From assembly GCF_032854445.1 (NCBI RefSeq), contig NC_088295.1, forward strand, positions 27,515,385 to 27,579,384: a stretch of 64,000 bases of DNA, written 5' to 3'. Below the pieces are notes generated by a model. It saw only the letters and a list, made by a program, of their open reading frames with translations, had not been told where the DNA came from and did no database searches. Positions 1 to 15,100 of the stretch are shown in pieces; position 1 is the stretch's first letter, and the number at the start of each line of letters is the position of its first letter. The DNA comes from Liolophura sinensis (lineage: Eukaryota; Mollusca; Polyplacophora; Chitonida; Chitonidae). A program made the translations under genes and the position numbers.

Positions 1-397
1 AAGTATAAAACCGTTTCGCATTTGTTTGCACTGCATGCTTACTATATAGACTGTTTAACATCGTGTTATACATGCATGTAAGAGACATATATTTGAATAC
101 ACTTCCCTAACAAACATAGCTGAATGTTATACAATTATGACAGATGTGTAAAGGAGACTAACAAGATTATAACACCTTGGCTAACGACTAGCCATCTGTC
201 AGGTAAGATACAGACATGTCACTTACCAACCGATAAAGTCGATAACTGCTAATTAACATGTCAAACCTGTAGCTATGCTGTACACGCATAGGAACGGCTG
301 GAGAACAATATGTTTCTGGCACAAAAGGTGACGTTGTTCAGCACATAAAGTGTATGTATACCATAATTTAAAATTTGTTTTAAATTTGCTGTTACAG

Positions 398-498
398 TGT
401 AATATATAGGCCGGGTCGTGGTCGAGTTGTTAAAGGTGAACTGCAGGGCTTTCAAGTTTCTCCAAAACTGCATGTTGTCAACAGCCTTCTCCAGCATG
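398..498 (+). CDS. Candidate internal exon of an unidentified gene
   Basis: The stretch has a pyrimidine-rich acceptor (tttgctgttacag) and an ATG/GTAATT donor. In the one fully open frame it reads VIYRPGRGRVVKGELQGFQV and on to NSLLQHG. The protein looks non-random but I cannot name it, and its neighbours would lie outside the window or are unrecognised. Confidence 0.35.
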
Positions 499-918
499 GT
501 AATTGAATAAAATTATGGACGCTTTCTTTGTTAAAATAAATGGATGTTTCTCTTATTTGACATACTTTGGTAAGGAAAATGCAGGCCTACACCAATTATA
601 TCCCTTTGCTATAAAATGTTGTAACATGATATTGGTTGTTCTCGTCATCCATGATTTAAAAAAGTATAGCTTTTTTTTCTGGTGATCGAAATCGCAATTT
701 GACGTCAAGACATACCCAAATACATGTACAACGGGTTCTGTCCAGATTTTTGCGTTGTGTTTCTCGCCAAACATAAGCTATACAGAGGAATTAAACGTGT
801 AGGGCGCATGCATAAATCTAATCCTTCTGCCAAAGTACACCAGGAAAATGCAACAAACTTATGGTCATTTCTTTATTCGGACAACTTTTAGTTCAGATCA
901 AATACCTTTGTAGACCCC

Positions 919-1026
919 CTATTCAACCGCTGGGACGGCCTTGGGCTTGGTATGAATTTCACCGCTTTCACTCTTTGTGCACTTGTCCGGTGGCGGCAAG
1001 AGATGCTCTTGTGCATGAAGTGCTAA
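919..1026 (-). CDS. Candidate terminal exon of an unidentified minus-strand gene
   Basis: After an acceptor (cttcatcag) an open frame of 35 codons reads LALHAQEHLLPPPDKC ... KPKAVPAVE and stops at TAG. It is GC-richer than its surroundings. No upstream exon was found before CCDC40, so this stays a weak call. Confidence 0.22.
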   Translation of the reverse strand, partial: LALHAQEHLLPPPDKCTKSESGEIHTKPKAVPAVE

Positions 1027-1075
1027 CTGATGAAGATTGTGAAAAAGTATATTATTTGCACTGCAATTCGCGAGC

Positions 1076-1118
<43 letters not shown>
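1076..1118. repeat. (TA)n microsatellite
   Basis: About 20 uninterrupted TA units. Confidence 0.97.
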
Positions 1119-1121
<3 letters not shown>

Positions 1122-2930
1122 TCTGTATTGTAGACATTTTGACAATATTTTCAAGATGTGACAAAGTTATGGACTCACGGCCAAGTCACACCCTTAACTG
1201 TGTACAATTGCACTTAAGATTATGATGAAGATGCTATCAGAAAGTTAAATTTATCCATAATTGTGCGAGATCTCCGCTCCCGAACTGCATGTTTGATCTT
1301 TTTCGTGCATGACGTCTTTAAAGGCCAGTAGGGGACTATCTTATCTTAAGTCTGCATCAGTAGGTTCGTTTAACTCTTGCCACCAGGCAGTCTCTTCTGA
1401 TTAACTAAACATATCCATTGAGTGGAAATGACCGTCGGCGGTTGTGTGTGATTAACAATTCATTGGCGTTACATAAGGACATCTGTTTCTGCTCGTCCCG
1501 CGCACTGCACCATTCCTAACCATGACGGTTAATATTTAACTCCGGGACTACTTAGCCTATGTGGTTAAACACTGGACAACCTGGTGTTCGAGCACAATGA
1601 GATACAGGGATGAAGATGGGGTCCGAGGACAAAGGAGCACGTGTATTGCCGCTGAATAGGCAGGTGTAAATGTTCGACCGTACAAATAACACCTTTTCCC
1701 TTTAACTTATAATCTTGCGTTTCCTCACTCGATAATTGCGCGTGGGTATACCCATGCGTCGGCATTTAAAACCAGCATGAACTATCCACGGTGTCGTCAA
1801 TAATTGCTTGAGCTTTGTAACAGCGTTTGCCTAGTTTACCTGGCTATATATGCATAATACATAATATTAATGCTATTCATCGTAGGTGCCTAATTCTAGT
1901 TTTTCACAACGGATATAATATATTGATAACAAGGTCACAAAGTATGATGAACAAGGTCATGAAGTTGATGAACGCGCGTATTTAAATATTTAAACTCCTT
2001 TTCTCTTGACACGTGGGGCTTTTGCACAGAGCCATCACACCTACATGTATTTTTTGTCACGCTGACAGCCGGCGGTCGCAATATGAGCAGCATGGACTTA
2101 CGTGTGACGTAACAGCCGCGCTCAGTCGTGTGCTGGTATCTCATTTCCCCACGGGAGGTCACTTTGTACTCACTCCGTCAATACAACTAATCTTTTTCTC
2201 TCTCGACAGCCATAACATTTCTTGAGTAATTCCTTTCAACAAAAATGCTTCACGTTTGTAATTGACAAAGGCTCCATTGTTACGGATCAGTTCACCCGGC
2301 ACGTTGCAAATTGGACTGAAATCGGAACGCGATCTGTTCAGGCCATCTGATATGAGGATTGCCACCAAGTGTGGTAGGCTTAATCTCACCCTGCACATTC
2401 ACGCCTTTCAAACAGGCATTTTTCATGGTCAATTACCGAAAAGAACAAGCTAGAACAAGGAAGTACTCCAACATGTGTCAAGTGCGGATTTGTTTTGCAG
2501 TTTCACACAATAGCAATCGAATCGCTACTCCCACAATTCAATGTGTGCACCCCAAAAACGAGACTTTGATCATTCTTCAATCTGTTAAACAAGTGATAGT
2601 TAAAGCCACAGGGCGCTGCCCTTAAGAACTGTACCTAACCTGAACGGACTATAAACTCTGCCACTCGAAACCTTTTGTCAGTCTGATAACAACTGACACT
2701 TATCAGGTAGAATGTCACTAAGGATAATGTCATGTTCCAGCACCCTAGCATTATTTCTATTAAGTAATTGATCTATTTCATCATGATTCAATAAAAAATC
2801 AAGAGAGTTCAAGAAAAAATGACAGTTTTGGATATTCCGGACAAAACCATGCACTGTCAGAATCTCACATTGCACGCATAAATGGAAAAAGTATATAAAT
2901 TTGCAAGAGACCTAAATACGAATCCCATAT
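1119..2930. other. Intergenic DNA downstream of CCDC40
   Basis: No recognised gene. The part from about 2230 to 2455 is open in several frames on both strands, which gives no way to choose a coding frame. The last part is probably CCDC40 3' flank. Confidence 0.5.
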
Positions 2931-2936
2931 TTTATT
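2931..2936 (-). terminator. Candidate poly(A) signal of CCDC40
   Basis: AATAAA on the minus strand, about 245 nt past the CCDC40 stop codon; it is the first convincing signal downstream. Confidence 0.45.
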
Positions 2937-3181
2937 TTCACCAGTTATAAGATTACAGGCAAACTGTACAATGTATTAAATAAATAAGTATTTGTGTCAA
3001 GCATAAGTAAGGTGTCGTGTCAAAATATCCCGCCACAAGAAAAACACATTTCAAGATGCGCATGTGGAATGGATGGACGGACTGAGTACATATGTACACA
3101 AACTCTGATATGTACAGTATTTAAAGTACACGTAGAGAGATGCTGGTCAGTGATCAGAAAGAACATGTCTGGAGGACGGTC

Positions 3182-6100
3182 TTATACTGTTTGCTCGTCA
3201 TGAGAGGCCAGGCGGGAGGTAAGGGCCAGGGTGACTTTACGGAGGGACGGCTGAGCATAAGGGAACTCCTGGTTGAGCCTGTCCACAATGGTACTCAGGG
3301 CATGCATCCTCTCTGTCTGCTTCTGGGCCTCTGTCTCCAGACTCTCAGGGCTCTTACACAACATTACATACTTCCCATCCTTGGCTTGCTGGAAGTACTT
3401 GGTCTTCTGCTGCTTTGACAACAGCTCTGACAAGTTCTGAAAGTGCACCAAAATTAAAACACTCTTACAATTTTTGATGTCTTCTGTTCTTGACCTTAAG
3501 CAATCAAATATTTACAGTTTCCATATATTTCTATAGGCCGCATGCTGTTATTTTGCACAATGATCATTTAGGGACTGTGATGGTGGAAAATGCCTCACAC
3601 ATATCATAATGGGGACTTGTAAAACTCCTTGACACCTGTAACAAAGTGGCCCAAAGCTATGAACTCTTTGTTTCTCTTTAATCACAATTATGAGTGTATG
3701 TGTGCTCATAACATGTAGGTTTTACACAAGCACTGCAACATCACAGAAGAATGTGTTCTACTGCGACTTTGATGCTTTTTGTGTAGCCTGTCTGCGAGTC
3801 TCACATTTTATAATTTTCATCTCCTCTAAAGCATATACAGAACATTTTTCTGATTTTTCTTTTTTTTTTGTATGAGAAGAACAGATGAATTCTTCTGAAG
3901 AGGCAAACATATGTTTGCTCAATGACTTCAAACACCACTATCAAACTTTTATATAAACCACCTTATGTGGAATAGTGTTGCTGAGCCTCACCCTTTGTTT
4001 CTGCTCCATCAGTCTCTCTATATCCCCATCACATGTATCCGCAGAGCTCTGTAATTGCTGGACATTTCTCTGTTTCTCCTCCAGCACATGGCTGATTTCC
4101 TGCTGATTGTCTCGCAGGTCCCGTATCTCGTTATCACAAGAGTTGGCATCCTGTTACATAGGAAGAGGCATAGTGACAGGCACAGCCAGAACTCAAGGTC
4201 CTCAATTTCAACTAAATGACATACACAGGGTCACACACTCTATATCAATAGCTATTTCAAATTACCTGTTTGTTGAATTCCTACACTACTTGGGCTGTTA
4301 CATTATCCCGAATGTTAGCACACTCACATGTACAACAAGAGTTTAAATCTTAACTTTGTAAAGGAATTTTATTTTACTGCAGTCCTAACATGTTGCCAGA
4401 TTTTTCAGTTCTGCATTAACATTGGTAAGTACAAGTCAGCTATTATTAATTAAGTTTTTACACAACGATACCAAACCAGTAACCCCTAAATAAGCCATGC
4501 ACTTAATGCAAACAAAAAAAAACAGATAATCAAAATTGTCTTGTTTTAAAAATAATTTCATTTCCGAGCAAACCATATTTAATTATAACCTATTTAACTT
4601 GTAACTGTTATTCACTGTCAAAACACACACAGTGAAAGTAATCAGGCAAATTAAAATGCTACTTCATACCTGTATGGTTTGTTTGATTTTCTTCCGCAGC
4701 TCTAACTGTTGCCTCTCAAATGTGCCTTTGGTCAAGACTTTCTTATTTAGCTTGGATTGTGCATCACCTCGGGTGACAATGGTATCTCTCCTGAAAACAA
4801 CAATACAAATAGCAAATTATTTTACCAGATTTCACCACGTGGAGGTTGGTCAGGTACCTGATAATCTTCTGAATATAAATTAGAGATAAGCAGGCAGAAA
4901 ACAGCTTAAAAATCGACATGCGTCATCAATTAGAATTATCAGCCATTAACATTAATAAGTTGTCAAACAAGACTCCCCTCTGCCCACCTTCTTTGTTCCC
5001 CCAAAAATATAACCTTTCCACTACACTTCATTAGTGGATTTTCACAAAGTATTTATACAATCAAGCCTTTGATGAGAAGAGACCCTTGGCTTGTAATCAC
5101 ATGGTTGATGCTGGGAAAACCCAATGTAATACAGACGACAGACATTCACTCTCCCAGTAAATGTTGATTACCTGGATACAGCCTTCTCCATCTCCTGGAT
5201 CATCTTCTCTTGTTGTTTCATCAGCTGTGTATAACGGACCTGCATACGGTGGATCTCAGACTTCATGGCCCGTATCTCACCCTGACCGATATCAGAGTCC
5301 ACAGCTGCTCGCGTCTCCCGCGCCAACTGAGTCTTCTTCTCCCACAACATTATCTGACGCCTGTAATTATCAGTGTATTACAGTTTGGTTTTTTTTCTTA
5401 ATATTTTTTTTCTCATTTGCTGATTTACTATCTTGGGGGTATTTTTCTCTAAGATTTGTGAAGTTTTGATTCCAATGAGGCAGTATAATTATCAGTGTGA
5501 ATCTTAAATTTTTAGCTTAATGGCAGCCTTTTTGGACCTGTTTGTGTATACAAACATTAACTATCATGTATCTGTAAAATACTAAAGACTGGCAACCCAG
5601 GAAAAGAGTGTATTTCCTCCCCTCTCCCACAAAAATGATTCTATTACTGCCTTTCTGTTCTCAATCTGAGTAAATATGGACTGAACAGCCTTAATTCATA
5701 TGCCATCCTCATGTCTGAAAATTGTGCATCACATACTAAGCAGATATGTGATATACAATTAAAAAGTTCTAAAGATTGGCAACTCAGGAAAAGGGCATAT
5801 TTTCTCTCCCCAAAATGGAATCTGTAATGGCGTTTTTGTGCACAACCTAAGTAAAATAAATCTGAACTGAACAGCCTTAATTCTGATGCCTGCCACATCT
5901 GACATTTCAATGACAATACACTCAGCACAGGTTATCAAACCTTGAAATCATTTTCTTAAATTTCAAAGACAAATGTCACCTTTCAATAAACAAGTTAGAG
6001 ATGTCTTATCTTGCACATGTAAAAAAATCTACATACACCCTGTAACACTAGTGAATGTGTACATGATTGACTGAAAGCTCTTCTTCAATTAACATTTCTT

Positions 6101-9100
6101 ATCAGGGGTATCTCGAACAATGAAAGACACAAAAACAAACTACTGTTAACAGTTATAAAGCAATCCACCTTATAAACTTTATGAAATTTATTACGGATTT
6201 TGAAAGAGGTTGATATCTTGTGAATGATAATTACATGAGCAGTTATAAAATACATGTGTACAAGTAATAGCAAAAATTCAAAAGGATTTGCCCCGATAAA
6301 CGTTTTCGACTAAAAATCTTGAGGACATTATCTTTATGTCATTAATGTTGATGCTACATTAAAATAAAAGAAAACGAAAAAAGAAAAACACTTACTCTGC
6401 TTCCACCAAACTGTTCAACATTCTCCCTTTCTCCTCTTTAAGTTCTTCAAGCTTGGCCTGCATGCCAATGGATTCTTTTTCTGCTTCCTGTGTAACAGCA
6501 CAATGGTTTACTCATTTTTATTTGATTGTTGTTTAATGTGGTACTCAGGAACATTAAGATCTGGGAAAACCAACAACCATTGGCAAGGGTTTACACATTT
6601 AATACAGCATCTAAAAGTTACATCAGAAAAGTTACACATTATCACTCACTCATTAGAATGTCATCTGCTGAATTTCAGAAATGATAATTAACATTTGCCA
6701 CTTCTTACAGCGATCAATGACTGTAAGTTCCGTTACAACGTTACAAATGCTGTGATGAAGAAGCTCCCATATCTACACATAAGCCTATCAATCCAATGAA
6801 ATATAAATGCAAGAAGTTTAGATAAATTTATGGATTAGTAAGTTTTTGCTGACAGCTAATATTGCCCTCCGCAGGAACAATAAAGTAATCACAGTCTTGT
6901 GACATTACCAAACTGAATCACACAGGTGTCCAACACATACTGACCTTAAGAGAAGCAATGAAATCTCCCTCCAGCAGGATGGTCTCTTGTTGAAGGTTGC
7001 TCTGGGTGCCAGTTTCTTTGTGCAGCAGCGTGTTCAGCTTAACCACATCATTCTGCATGTTTCTCACATTACGTTCAATGTCGTAAACTTCACGATTCTG
7101 ACTTTCAATCTCATCTGTAATGGAAATCATCATCAATCATATCTACTGGACGATTATGTGGCTGATGTCAGTCTGTCGAAGGATTCGCTCATGTTGAATT
7201 GTTATGGGCAAAGAGCTTTCAGAAGTCCACCACGTCCTTGAAGAGATTCTCTCCCTCACGAGACAAATTGGATGACTGAGAATATTTAAATTGAAAAATG
7301 CAAGTTGCAACATTCAAAATTTAAAAATATAATCAAGTTTATACAATTCCTTTGAAGCAGAATTCTGTAAATCACTCAGACACTGGTGGCAACTTTTTTC
7401 ATGATTTATTGGCCACGACAAACAACAACTAAAGTCCTTAAGCTGTTTTGTCCAACTGTCTGTGTGTCTCTCTGTCAGTTGGTCGGTCTCATTGTTTACA
7501 TGTTTTCTTTTCACAAGGGTTACTCATTTAACAAGGGACCTGAGCACATGTGACATTGATGTTTGTGCCATGTCACAACAATAGGGTAGCCTTAAGTTCG
7601 AACCCTTTACTGTTGAGAGTAGAAAACATCCAGATGTATCATGTGACCTGGCAAAAGATGTTAGGCAACTATTTTTGATCCCATTCACTATAACATGGGC
7701 GTCTATAAAAACTGTCATAAAAAGTAATTTAGAGTAGACGAACAAGTGAGAAAATTGAGTATCTGAATGAACTGGAGAAGTCCCCTAAAGGATAGAGGTG
7801 TCATTTTTGCCTCTGGAAAAGGGTGACTGGTGATCAGTAAATCAATTTCAATAAGATTGCCTCTCATTTTTCACCATTCACATGGCAAGTAGGACTGTAT
7901 TTACCTTTGACAACAAAAGAGTTCAAACTCAAAACCCTCTACTGTAAATTTGCACTTATTTATAATGCTGCAAACCCCAAGAGGATTCAGTGTGATGCAC
8001 AGCTTACTTTCAATTCTAATCTTCCTCTGGGAGAGAATGGTCAGCTGTTTCTTGTGTGTCTCCACATCCTTCTGTTGTTCCTCTCTCTCCTTGGTTAACC
8101 TGACCAGCTCACTCTGCTGCCTGAGCCATAGCTGCTGAAGATCAGCCAGCTCCTGCAGCTTTGCATCAATAGACTTCATCAAGGAGTTGATGGTGATTTC
8201 CAGGGGACCTAACTCCACACCCTAAAATACAGCACAGACAGACCAGAATGAATTTTTTATCCACATATGATTGCAGTCAAAGTAATACTGTTAAAGACGA
8301 GGGAAAAATTTCTATGCTAGTTCGACAGGTGATAAAAAGAGTTCCAAAAGACTACATTTGACAATGACTTCTCCATTAACGAGAAATTATATGAGATACA
8401 AAATACAAATAAAAATGTTTCATTCGATATGGAAATTTTTGTTCACAGAAACATCTACCATGTCCACCCACGTACCCCAGCACTGCTGATGAGATGCTCC
8501 AGTTTCTTGTTGTACTGATCAATCAAGTTTTGCTTTCTCTCTATGATGGCATTTCTCCTGACAATTTCGATGTCGCTTCGGTTAATGATCTCATTCTTCT
8601 GGCGTATGGCTTCATCAAGCCCGCCCAGGACTTTGTCTAGCTGCTCTATTCGTGTACAAACATTAGAGATCTCCAGCATGTCATGTGACAAGTTATTTTC
8701 CACTTCAGCCATTTGCTGTTCCTGGAAGGCAAAAATGGAGAAATGTTTAAGTTGGTATAACGATCAGTTATCACAACGAAGAATATTAATACTTAATTTC
8801 CCTGTAATTTCTCAGTAGCTAACTTATCAGCTGATAAACATACATAGTCATGCTGACACAAAACATTCCACATGCACTCAATTTGGGGCTAATAGAAATG
8901 ATCTTCTACATCACATGGTGAAGTATTATTTCATTGCAGTGTTTAACTGTTTTGTGTATTTAGGTCATTCTTACTAGTATTTCAAATGTTTCATCCAACG
9001 GTAACTCTAACTATATGAACATCACATATATAACCTCATGCAATTACAAAGTAGCATACACTGTAAGTTAGACTAGGATTTCAGACATACCAGAGTCCTG

Positions 9101-12100
9101 GATCTTTCCCGTGTCTTCCTGATCAGTTTGTCTGTGTACTGAGAAGCCTTGTCCATGGTCAGCTGTGTCCTCATCTTCTCCATGATTAAATCCTCAAGCT
9201 CCATTTTATCTCGGAACTCACGTTCTATCATCTTCCTCAAATCAGACAACTCGCTCTCCTTCAGCGTCTTGTCCTGTATTAAAGTTAAAATTCATCAGCA
9301 TGGAAAACAAAAACAACCTACCAAGATCAAAGGTATTTAATAAATCTGTAACTCTTCATTTCATTAAAATAATACTGCAATAATGATGGGTACAGATCAA
9401 AGCGTAATATTAAAGGTGGGTAAACAAGTATAATGTGTGTGTTGTTAACTGTATGATGATACATGTACAATTTTGATGCTTGTTGATTTGCTGTTTTTTG
9501 TGACTGCCTTCCATCTGTGCCATAAACAGTTTAATGAAATAACAATAAAAATAAATATTTCACCTAAAACTATACTTTCAAAAACACATGAAGACCTCAA
9601 TATGATATTTCTACTGCCAACACTTATATTTCTCTGATAAAAAATTATTCAAACTTCACAAAAAACTCTTAAGTGGTCCTGAAAGGTCCATGAATTATCA
9701 AAATAAAGCAAAATGTATCCTTTGAAAGATGCTAACCTAGGTACCCCTAATAAGTCACCTATTACACAATGCAAAGAGTATTCACTGGAAAGCGGAAACA
9801 TTTTAACCCCAATGGGCCATGCATAGCATTTTTACAGCTTCCTTACTTTCCCAAACTGTTTAATACAATACTTTTTAAACAATTTATATCATTTATTTAT
9901 TTTACTACTATGATTGTTGTTCAGTGTCATTCACACATACAATACATAACGTACCATTGAGGCCCTGTTCAGAGCCTGCTCCGTCTCATGTAACATGCGA
10001 GTATACGTAGCATACTCTGCCTTCAGAGCATCATGTTTCACCTGACACTGGTTGAACATTTTTTTAATGGTGGCAATGTCTGTCTCTGTCTTATTCAAAA
10101 TCAGTGTAAGCTTTTCATTCTGCTCTTGCTCTTTGGAGATCGTCTTCTTGTATGCCTCAATTTCTGTTTCCAGAGACAAAATCTTCTGCTGTTGCTGACT
10201 GTAATCATAAATTGCAAACTATGTATTGTTTATTTAATTGTTAAATTTAATATTAAAATGCATCAGTATTGCTGGAAACAAATCATTTCATGTCAACTGA
10301 AAACTGTGACCTCACTTACCATGCAGATAGATTCAATACCAACTGAAGAACACAGAGAGGCATATCAAATATCTAAGCAGTCATATCCTGACTGAGTGAA
10401 TGTTTAAACATAAACTAAGTAACTTTGGGTCTCATTTCATCCTGATAAAATAAGCTTATGAAATTAAGATACGCATATATATACCGAAGTGCTTCTTGCA
10501 TGGCAGCATGAGCTTCATCTCGTCTCCTCATCCCAATTAGACTGCTATTCCACTGCTGAAACAGCTGCTTCTTCTCCAAACCTATTGCCTGTTGACAAAG
10601 AAACAACACTTGTTAGAATGATAGATTGATTGCTGTTTAACATCATGGATAAGAACTTTTCACTTATACAATGGCAGTCAGTTTTAAATGTAGAGGAAAC
10701 CATACATGAAGAATATATCAAGGGTAATGAGTAACCTGGGGAAAAAACTTTACTGATTTAGAGTTTAATTTAGTGATTTTAAAAAAAATTATGGCATTTT
10801 GTTGGAAAATATGGATTTAAATTGGCAGTTTATCAAACAGTTTATCCAACATTATCAAACAAACTATGTGGTCTAACATGCTGCTTTACAGGTTAATGAA
10901 CCAAGGAGGAGTCCATGAGCCCTGAAGGCACACCTCTAACCTTGAACACAACAAGGTCAGAGCCATACGTAGAAATATATATAAATGCTGTACACACCCA
11001 TTCCAGGGTAAACGAAAAACGTCCCACCTGTGATTGTGTAACTACACAGTTGGAAAGATTAAAACATTATAAAGTGAGAAACCAACCTCAATTTCAAAGT
11101 GAGCCTCCATTAGAGCTTCCTTAGCAATCTTGGTTTCCTCTCTTTGGGCTATCACCTGGGCCTCGTACAAAGCCACCTCCTCCTTCAGCTTGTCCACGCG
11201 TTCCACAAGGCGATCCACAAACAAGTCCTGTCACAAACAAGTATACATGTATTACCAGTCATGACATTTATACAAAGTGCAAAAGATACACATAAATGAT
11301 TATCTCTTTGTGGTGTAAGTCTGGACAAGTTTAAGTTGTACAGACATAGATTAGACATCAGACTAGGCATCAAGGCTATAGCAGATCCGTTAGCCAAAAA
11401 GAAAAAAAAAATACTGAAGCACCTGAAGACAAAATATGGCACAATGCAGACATCTGAATTCCATCTCACCTGCTTTTGTTTGTCTACTTCAGCCTTGGCA
11501 ACTTCTGTCTCTGCCTTTTCTGCAGCTCTTCTCATGATAGCAATGTCAGATCGCACATCTTCCTTAGCATTCTCCATATAAAACAGGCGCAGAGCCAAAT
11601 TCTCCACCTCTGTTTGCAGTTCAGAGCCTGTGTTAGACATGCAAAATTAATGTAACCCATTTTTGATACCTTATGAAGAAAATACAAAAAAGAAATCAAA
11701 AAATACAAAGGAAATAGTTTAAAAAATTCCTAATTGTTATTCTGCTTCATGAAATGTGAACACTTAGGCAGATATCACACAAACACAAAATCCGAAGATG
11801 AATTGAAGTATATAAAAAAAAGTTGCAAGTATGCACTGAAATTTATTTTATATCTACTCACTTGTGATGCAGTGAAAATAGAAAATTGTTTTGGTAACAT
11901 ACTTCTATCCTTCATCAACTACTTGGTTAACACTAAGAAGTAACCTGAAAACAACTCTGTATACAGCTTGCACCATATTTTTAGTTCCTTTCCACAACAA
12001 AAATTTGTCTTACACTTTTTCTTTTCCCTGTTTACTGCCAGCTGTGAGTCTTTGTACATGTCCCTGATATCAATCAGCTGTGTTTCTTCCTGGCTTCTCT

Positions 12101-15100
12101 TCTGGTTTTCCTCAGCCTGAAGATCATGTTTCTTTTCCAGGATCATCTGATACCGTGCCAACTCTTGTTGAACTCCATATAATTCTACTCCAAGGTCTTC
12201 ACGTTCTTTACCCTTTGTTTTCACACCCGCTTCCTGCATTCATGAAAATAATAAACAGTTAGTCTGAACATAGCTTTCTCAACAAAATAAAATTTAGTCT
12301 TTAGTGATCACTTTAACATCATTAACCAAGAACATTAAAACAAAAATTGATAAGCATATTTGCAGAACACATTTGTGCTGCTATATTTTACCATTTATTC
12401 ATACAATTATTTATAAAGGAAAAAGAGTAAGTATTTACAGAAAAAACAGTGCACATGACTACCAATTCACAATACCTACCAGTTCACGAAGCTCTAGCGC
12501 CACCCTTTCCAGCTGTTTTGTCAAATGGCTTTTGAGGGCGTTTTGGAATCTTTTCATCAAGGGCTAAATAAATTTAAAACAAAAAAAGATTTAGTTTTTC
12601 TGTATGAATTATGACAATGATCCCTAAATGCAAAACTGAAATGTTTATAAATTTATTCAATACACATGTATATATTTTTTTTTGTTCAGTACATGCACAT
12701 CAGGGTCTAACACCTGGTCATGTTTTAGAATTCTTTCCAAGCACATGAATCAAAACCACCTTCAGCAAAAGGTATGTTGTCAGTTTACTACTTGTTACTT
12801 GGAAAACAGTGATGGTTTCAACGCTGAATGATTTGAGTTGGATCTGTGGAGAAGCTTCCGTCAAAAAAAACGATTTCTGTATCATATCACTTACATGATT
12901 GGGGTCAAGGACCACCATATCAGTTTCATTATCGCTGCCTTCATCACTCTCCTCCACAGGGACCAGGTCTCCACGCTCTCTTTGATCCCCTTCCTCATCA
13001 CCACTGCTGTCGCCCCCGTCGTCACCCCCGTCCCCACCCACAGGGGCACCACTAAACTGGGCTTCCAGTGGCAAGAAGTGATCCTCATCATCGTCATCTA
13101 GAGGCTCCTCAGCATCATCACCTGTAAACACAGCAGGACAAGGAATCTAAACTCAAATGCTCAAAAGACACAGGACAAGAATAAGAATACATATATCATG
13201 AGTCTTTGATTTTGCACTTCGTTGTGTACATGATTGTTGTTGATTTAAAACTTTTACATGTACAATTTTTTCCATTCAGAACGTACTTGATTCAAACAGT
13301 ATATGAAATGTTCATATTTACTGTTTACCTTGGGGGACTTGTTCTGCATAGGATTGCTCTTGTTGTGGCTCCTGGGCATCTACAGAAACAAAACACATGT
13401 TGTAACAGAATAATAACTGTACATCAAACCATGCTTTAACAAAATACAAAGTTGGTCACCAAAGTTTTTAACATCTTCTATCCTACAGCCAGTGAGAGCA
13501 AGACAATAAAGTCTATGTCCAATCTGGATCTTTTAACTTCTCACTTCAAATACTATCAATATACTGAATCAGGGATAGGGTTCTCACTGTATACAATGCT
13601 TGACAAATGAATTAAAAGTGTTCAACATTTCCTTTAAAAACAGATCTCTGAAATTAATGTTGTACACCATATAACTGTCAGTAATACTTATAATTCTAAT
13701 GATTAAAATAAGCCAAATGCAGTATATGAAATGTTCATATTTATTTATTGCTCTGGTTGTGGCTCCTTGGTATCTATAGAATCAAAGCCCATACCACAGA
13801 AGAACAATAACTGTACATCAAATTGTGAAGATTTTACAAATTATAAACTTTCTGCATATTGATCCTAAAGTTTTTAAACATCTAAAAATGTTTAAATGAC
13901 CATCTTAAATGACCATCAGTAGTCTGTGTAGCCAGGTAAATACACATAAACTGAAAAACTCTCTGGATCTTTCATTTAAATCTTTTATCTAATGATTCAA
14001 ATAAGCCAAATTCAGTACTTTGAGTGAAATGTTCATGTTTACAACTTACCTTGAGACACTTGTTCTTGAGGCACTTGTGGTTTCTGGGTATCTATAGACA
14101 CAGAACACATACCATAGCAGTGTAATAACTAGCAATCAGACTGAAGTTTTCACAAAATACAAACTTTATGCTAATTTGATCAAAACTTTGTTAGCATATA
14201 TGTTTATCTCTATATTTTAAATCACTTTAAATTTAGATGTATAATGATTAATTAAATGCCCATTTCATACACATTAGGCTGTTAACTAGATAAATGTATA
14301 AAAGAAATTGAAGCCAAATTAAAGAAGTGCATGGATCTTAATGTTAACTACTTACTAATTTATGTGTTAACATTTATTTAGTTATTTGACTGGTGTTTAA
14401 CGCATATACAAGAATATATTACTTATACGTCGACGGCCAGCTTTATGGTGGGAGGAAACAGGGCAGAGCACAGAGAAAACCCACGGCCATCCACTGGTTG
14501 TTGGCAGACTGTTAACACATACAGCCGGACAGGAAGCCAGCATGAGCTGGACTTGAACTTACAGCGACCGCATTGGCTCTTGGGTCATTGTGCTGCGCTG
14601 GCGTGTTAACCACTTAGGCCATGGAGGCCCCTGTGCATTAAAACATGGAATCAATAACTGAATGTGTCATGCTTTTCCTTGGGAAGGTTTTCCAACACAG
14701 CTACAGGTAGGTTTTAATTTCTCAAGTTACGTACACACGTAATGTTCATTAGTTTTATAGTACCTTGAGCAGCACTGGTTGGCCTGGAACCTGTACCAGC
14801 TTGCTGCTGTGAGGAAGGCCTTTGTTTTGTTGCTGAACTTTTACGGCTTGCCACACCTGATTTAGGCCTCTCTGTTGCAGATCCTTTACGGCTGCCCCTT
14901 GCTGATCCTACCCTTTCTTGTGAGGAAGGTTTGGGGCTGATGGTAGCAGACTGTGGTCTCCCTTGTGCTGAGCCAGGTCGGCTGCCAGTGATTGACATTG
15001 GTGGATCTGCTGGAGCATCTTGCTTGCTCTGTGCTGCAGACAGTGGTCTCTCATGGGCAGAACCTGATCTACTCCTGGTTGCTGTGGCTGGCCTGGAGCC

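Noticed and set aside
2230-2460. Region open in several frames, including a plus frame reading ERDLFRPSDMRIATKCGRLN
   Set aside because: Considered as an exon, but three frames and both strands are open and no acceptor/donor pair fits.
12838-13101. Antisense ORFs over the acidic CCDC40 exon
   Set aside because: Shadow of a GAT/GAG/GAC-rich exon on the other strand.
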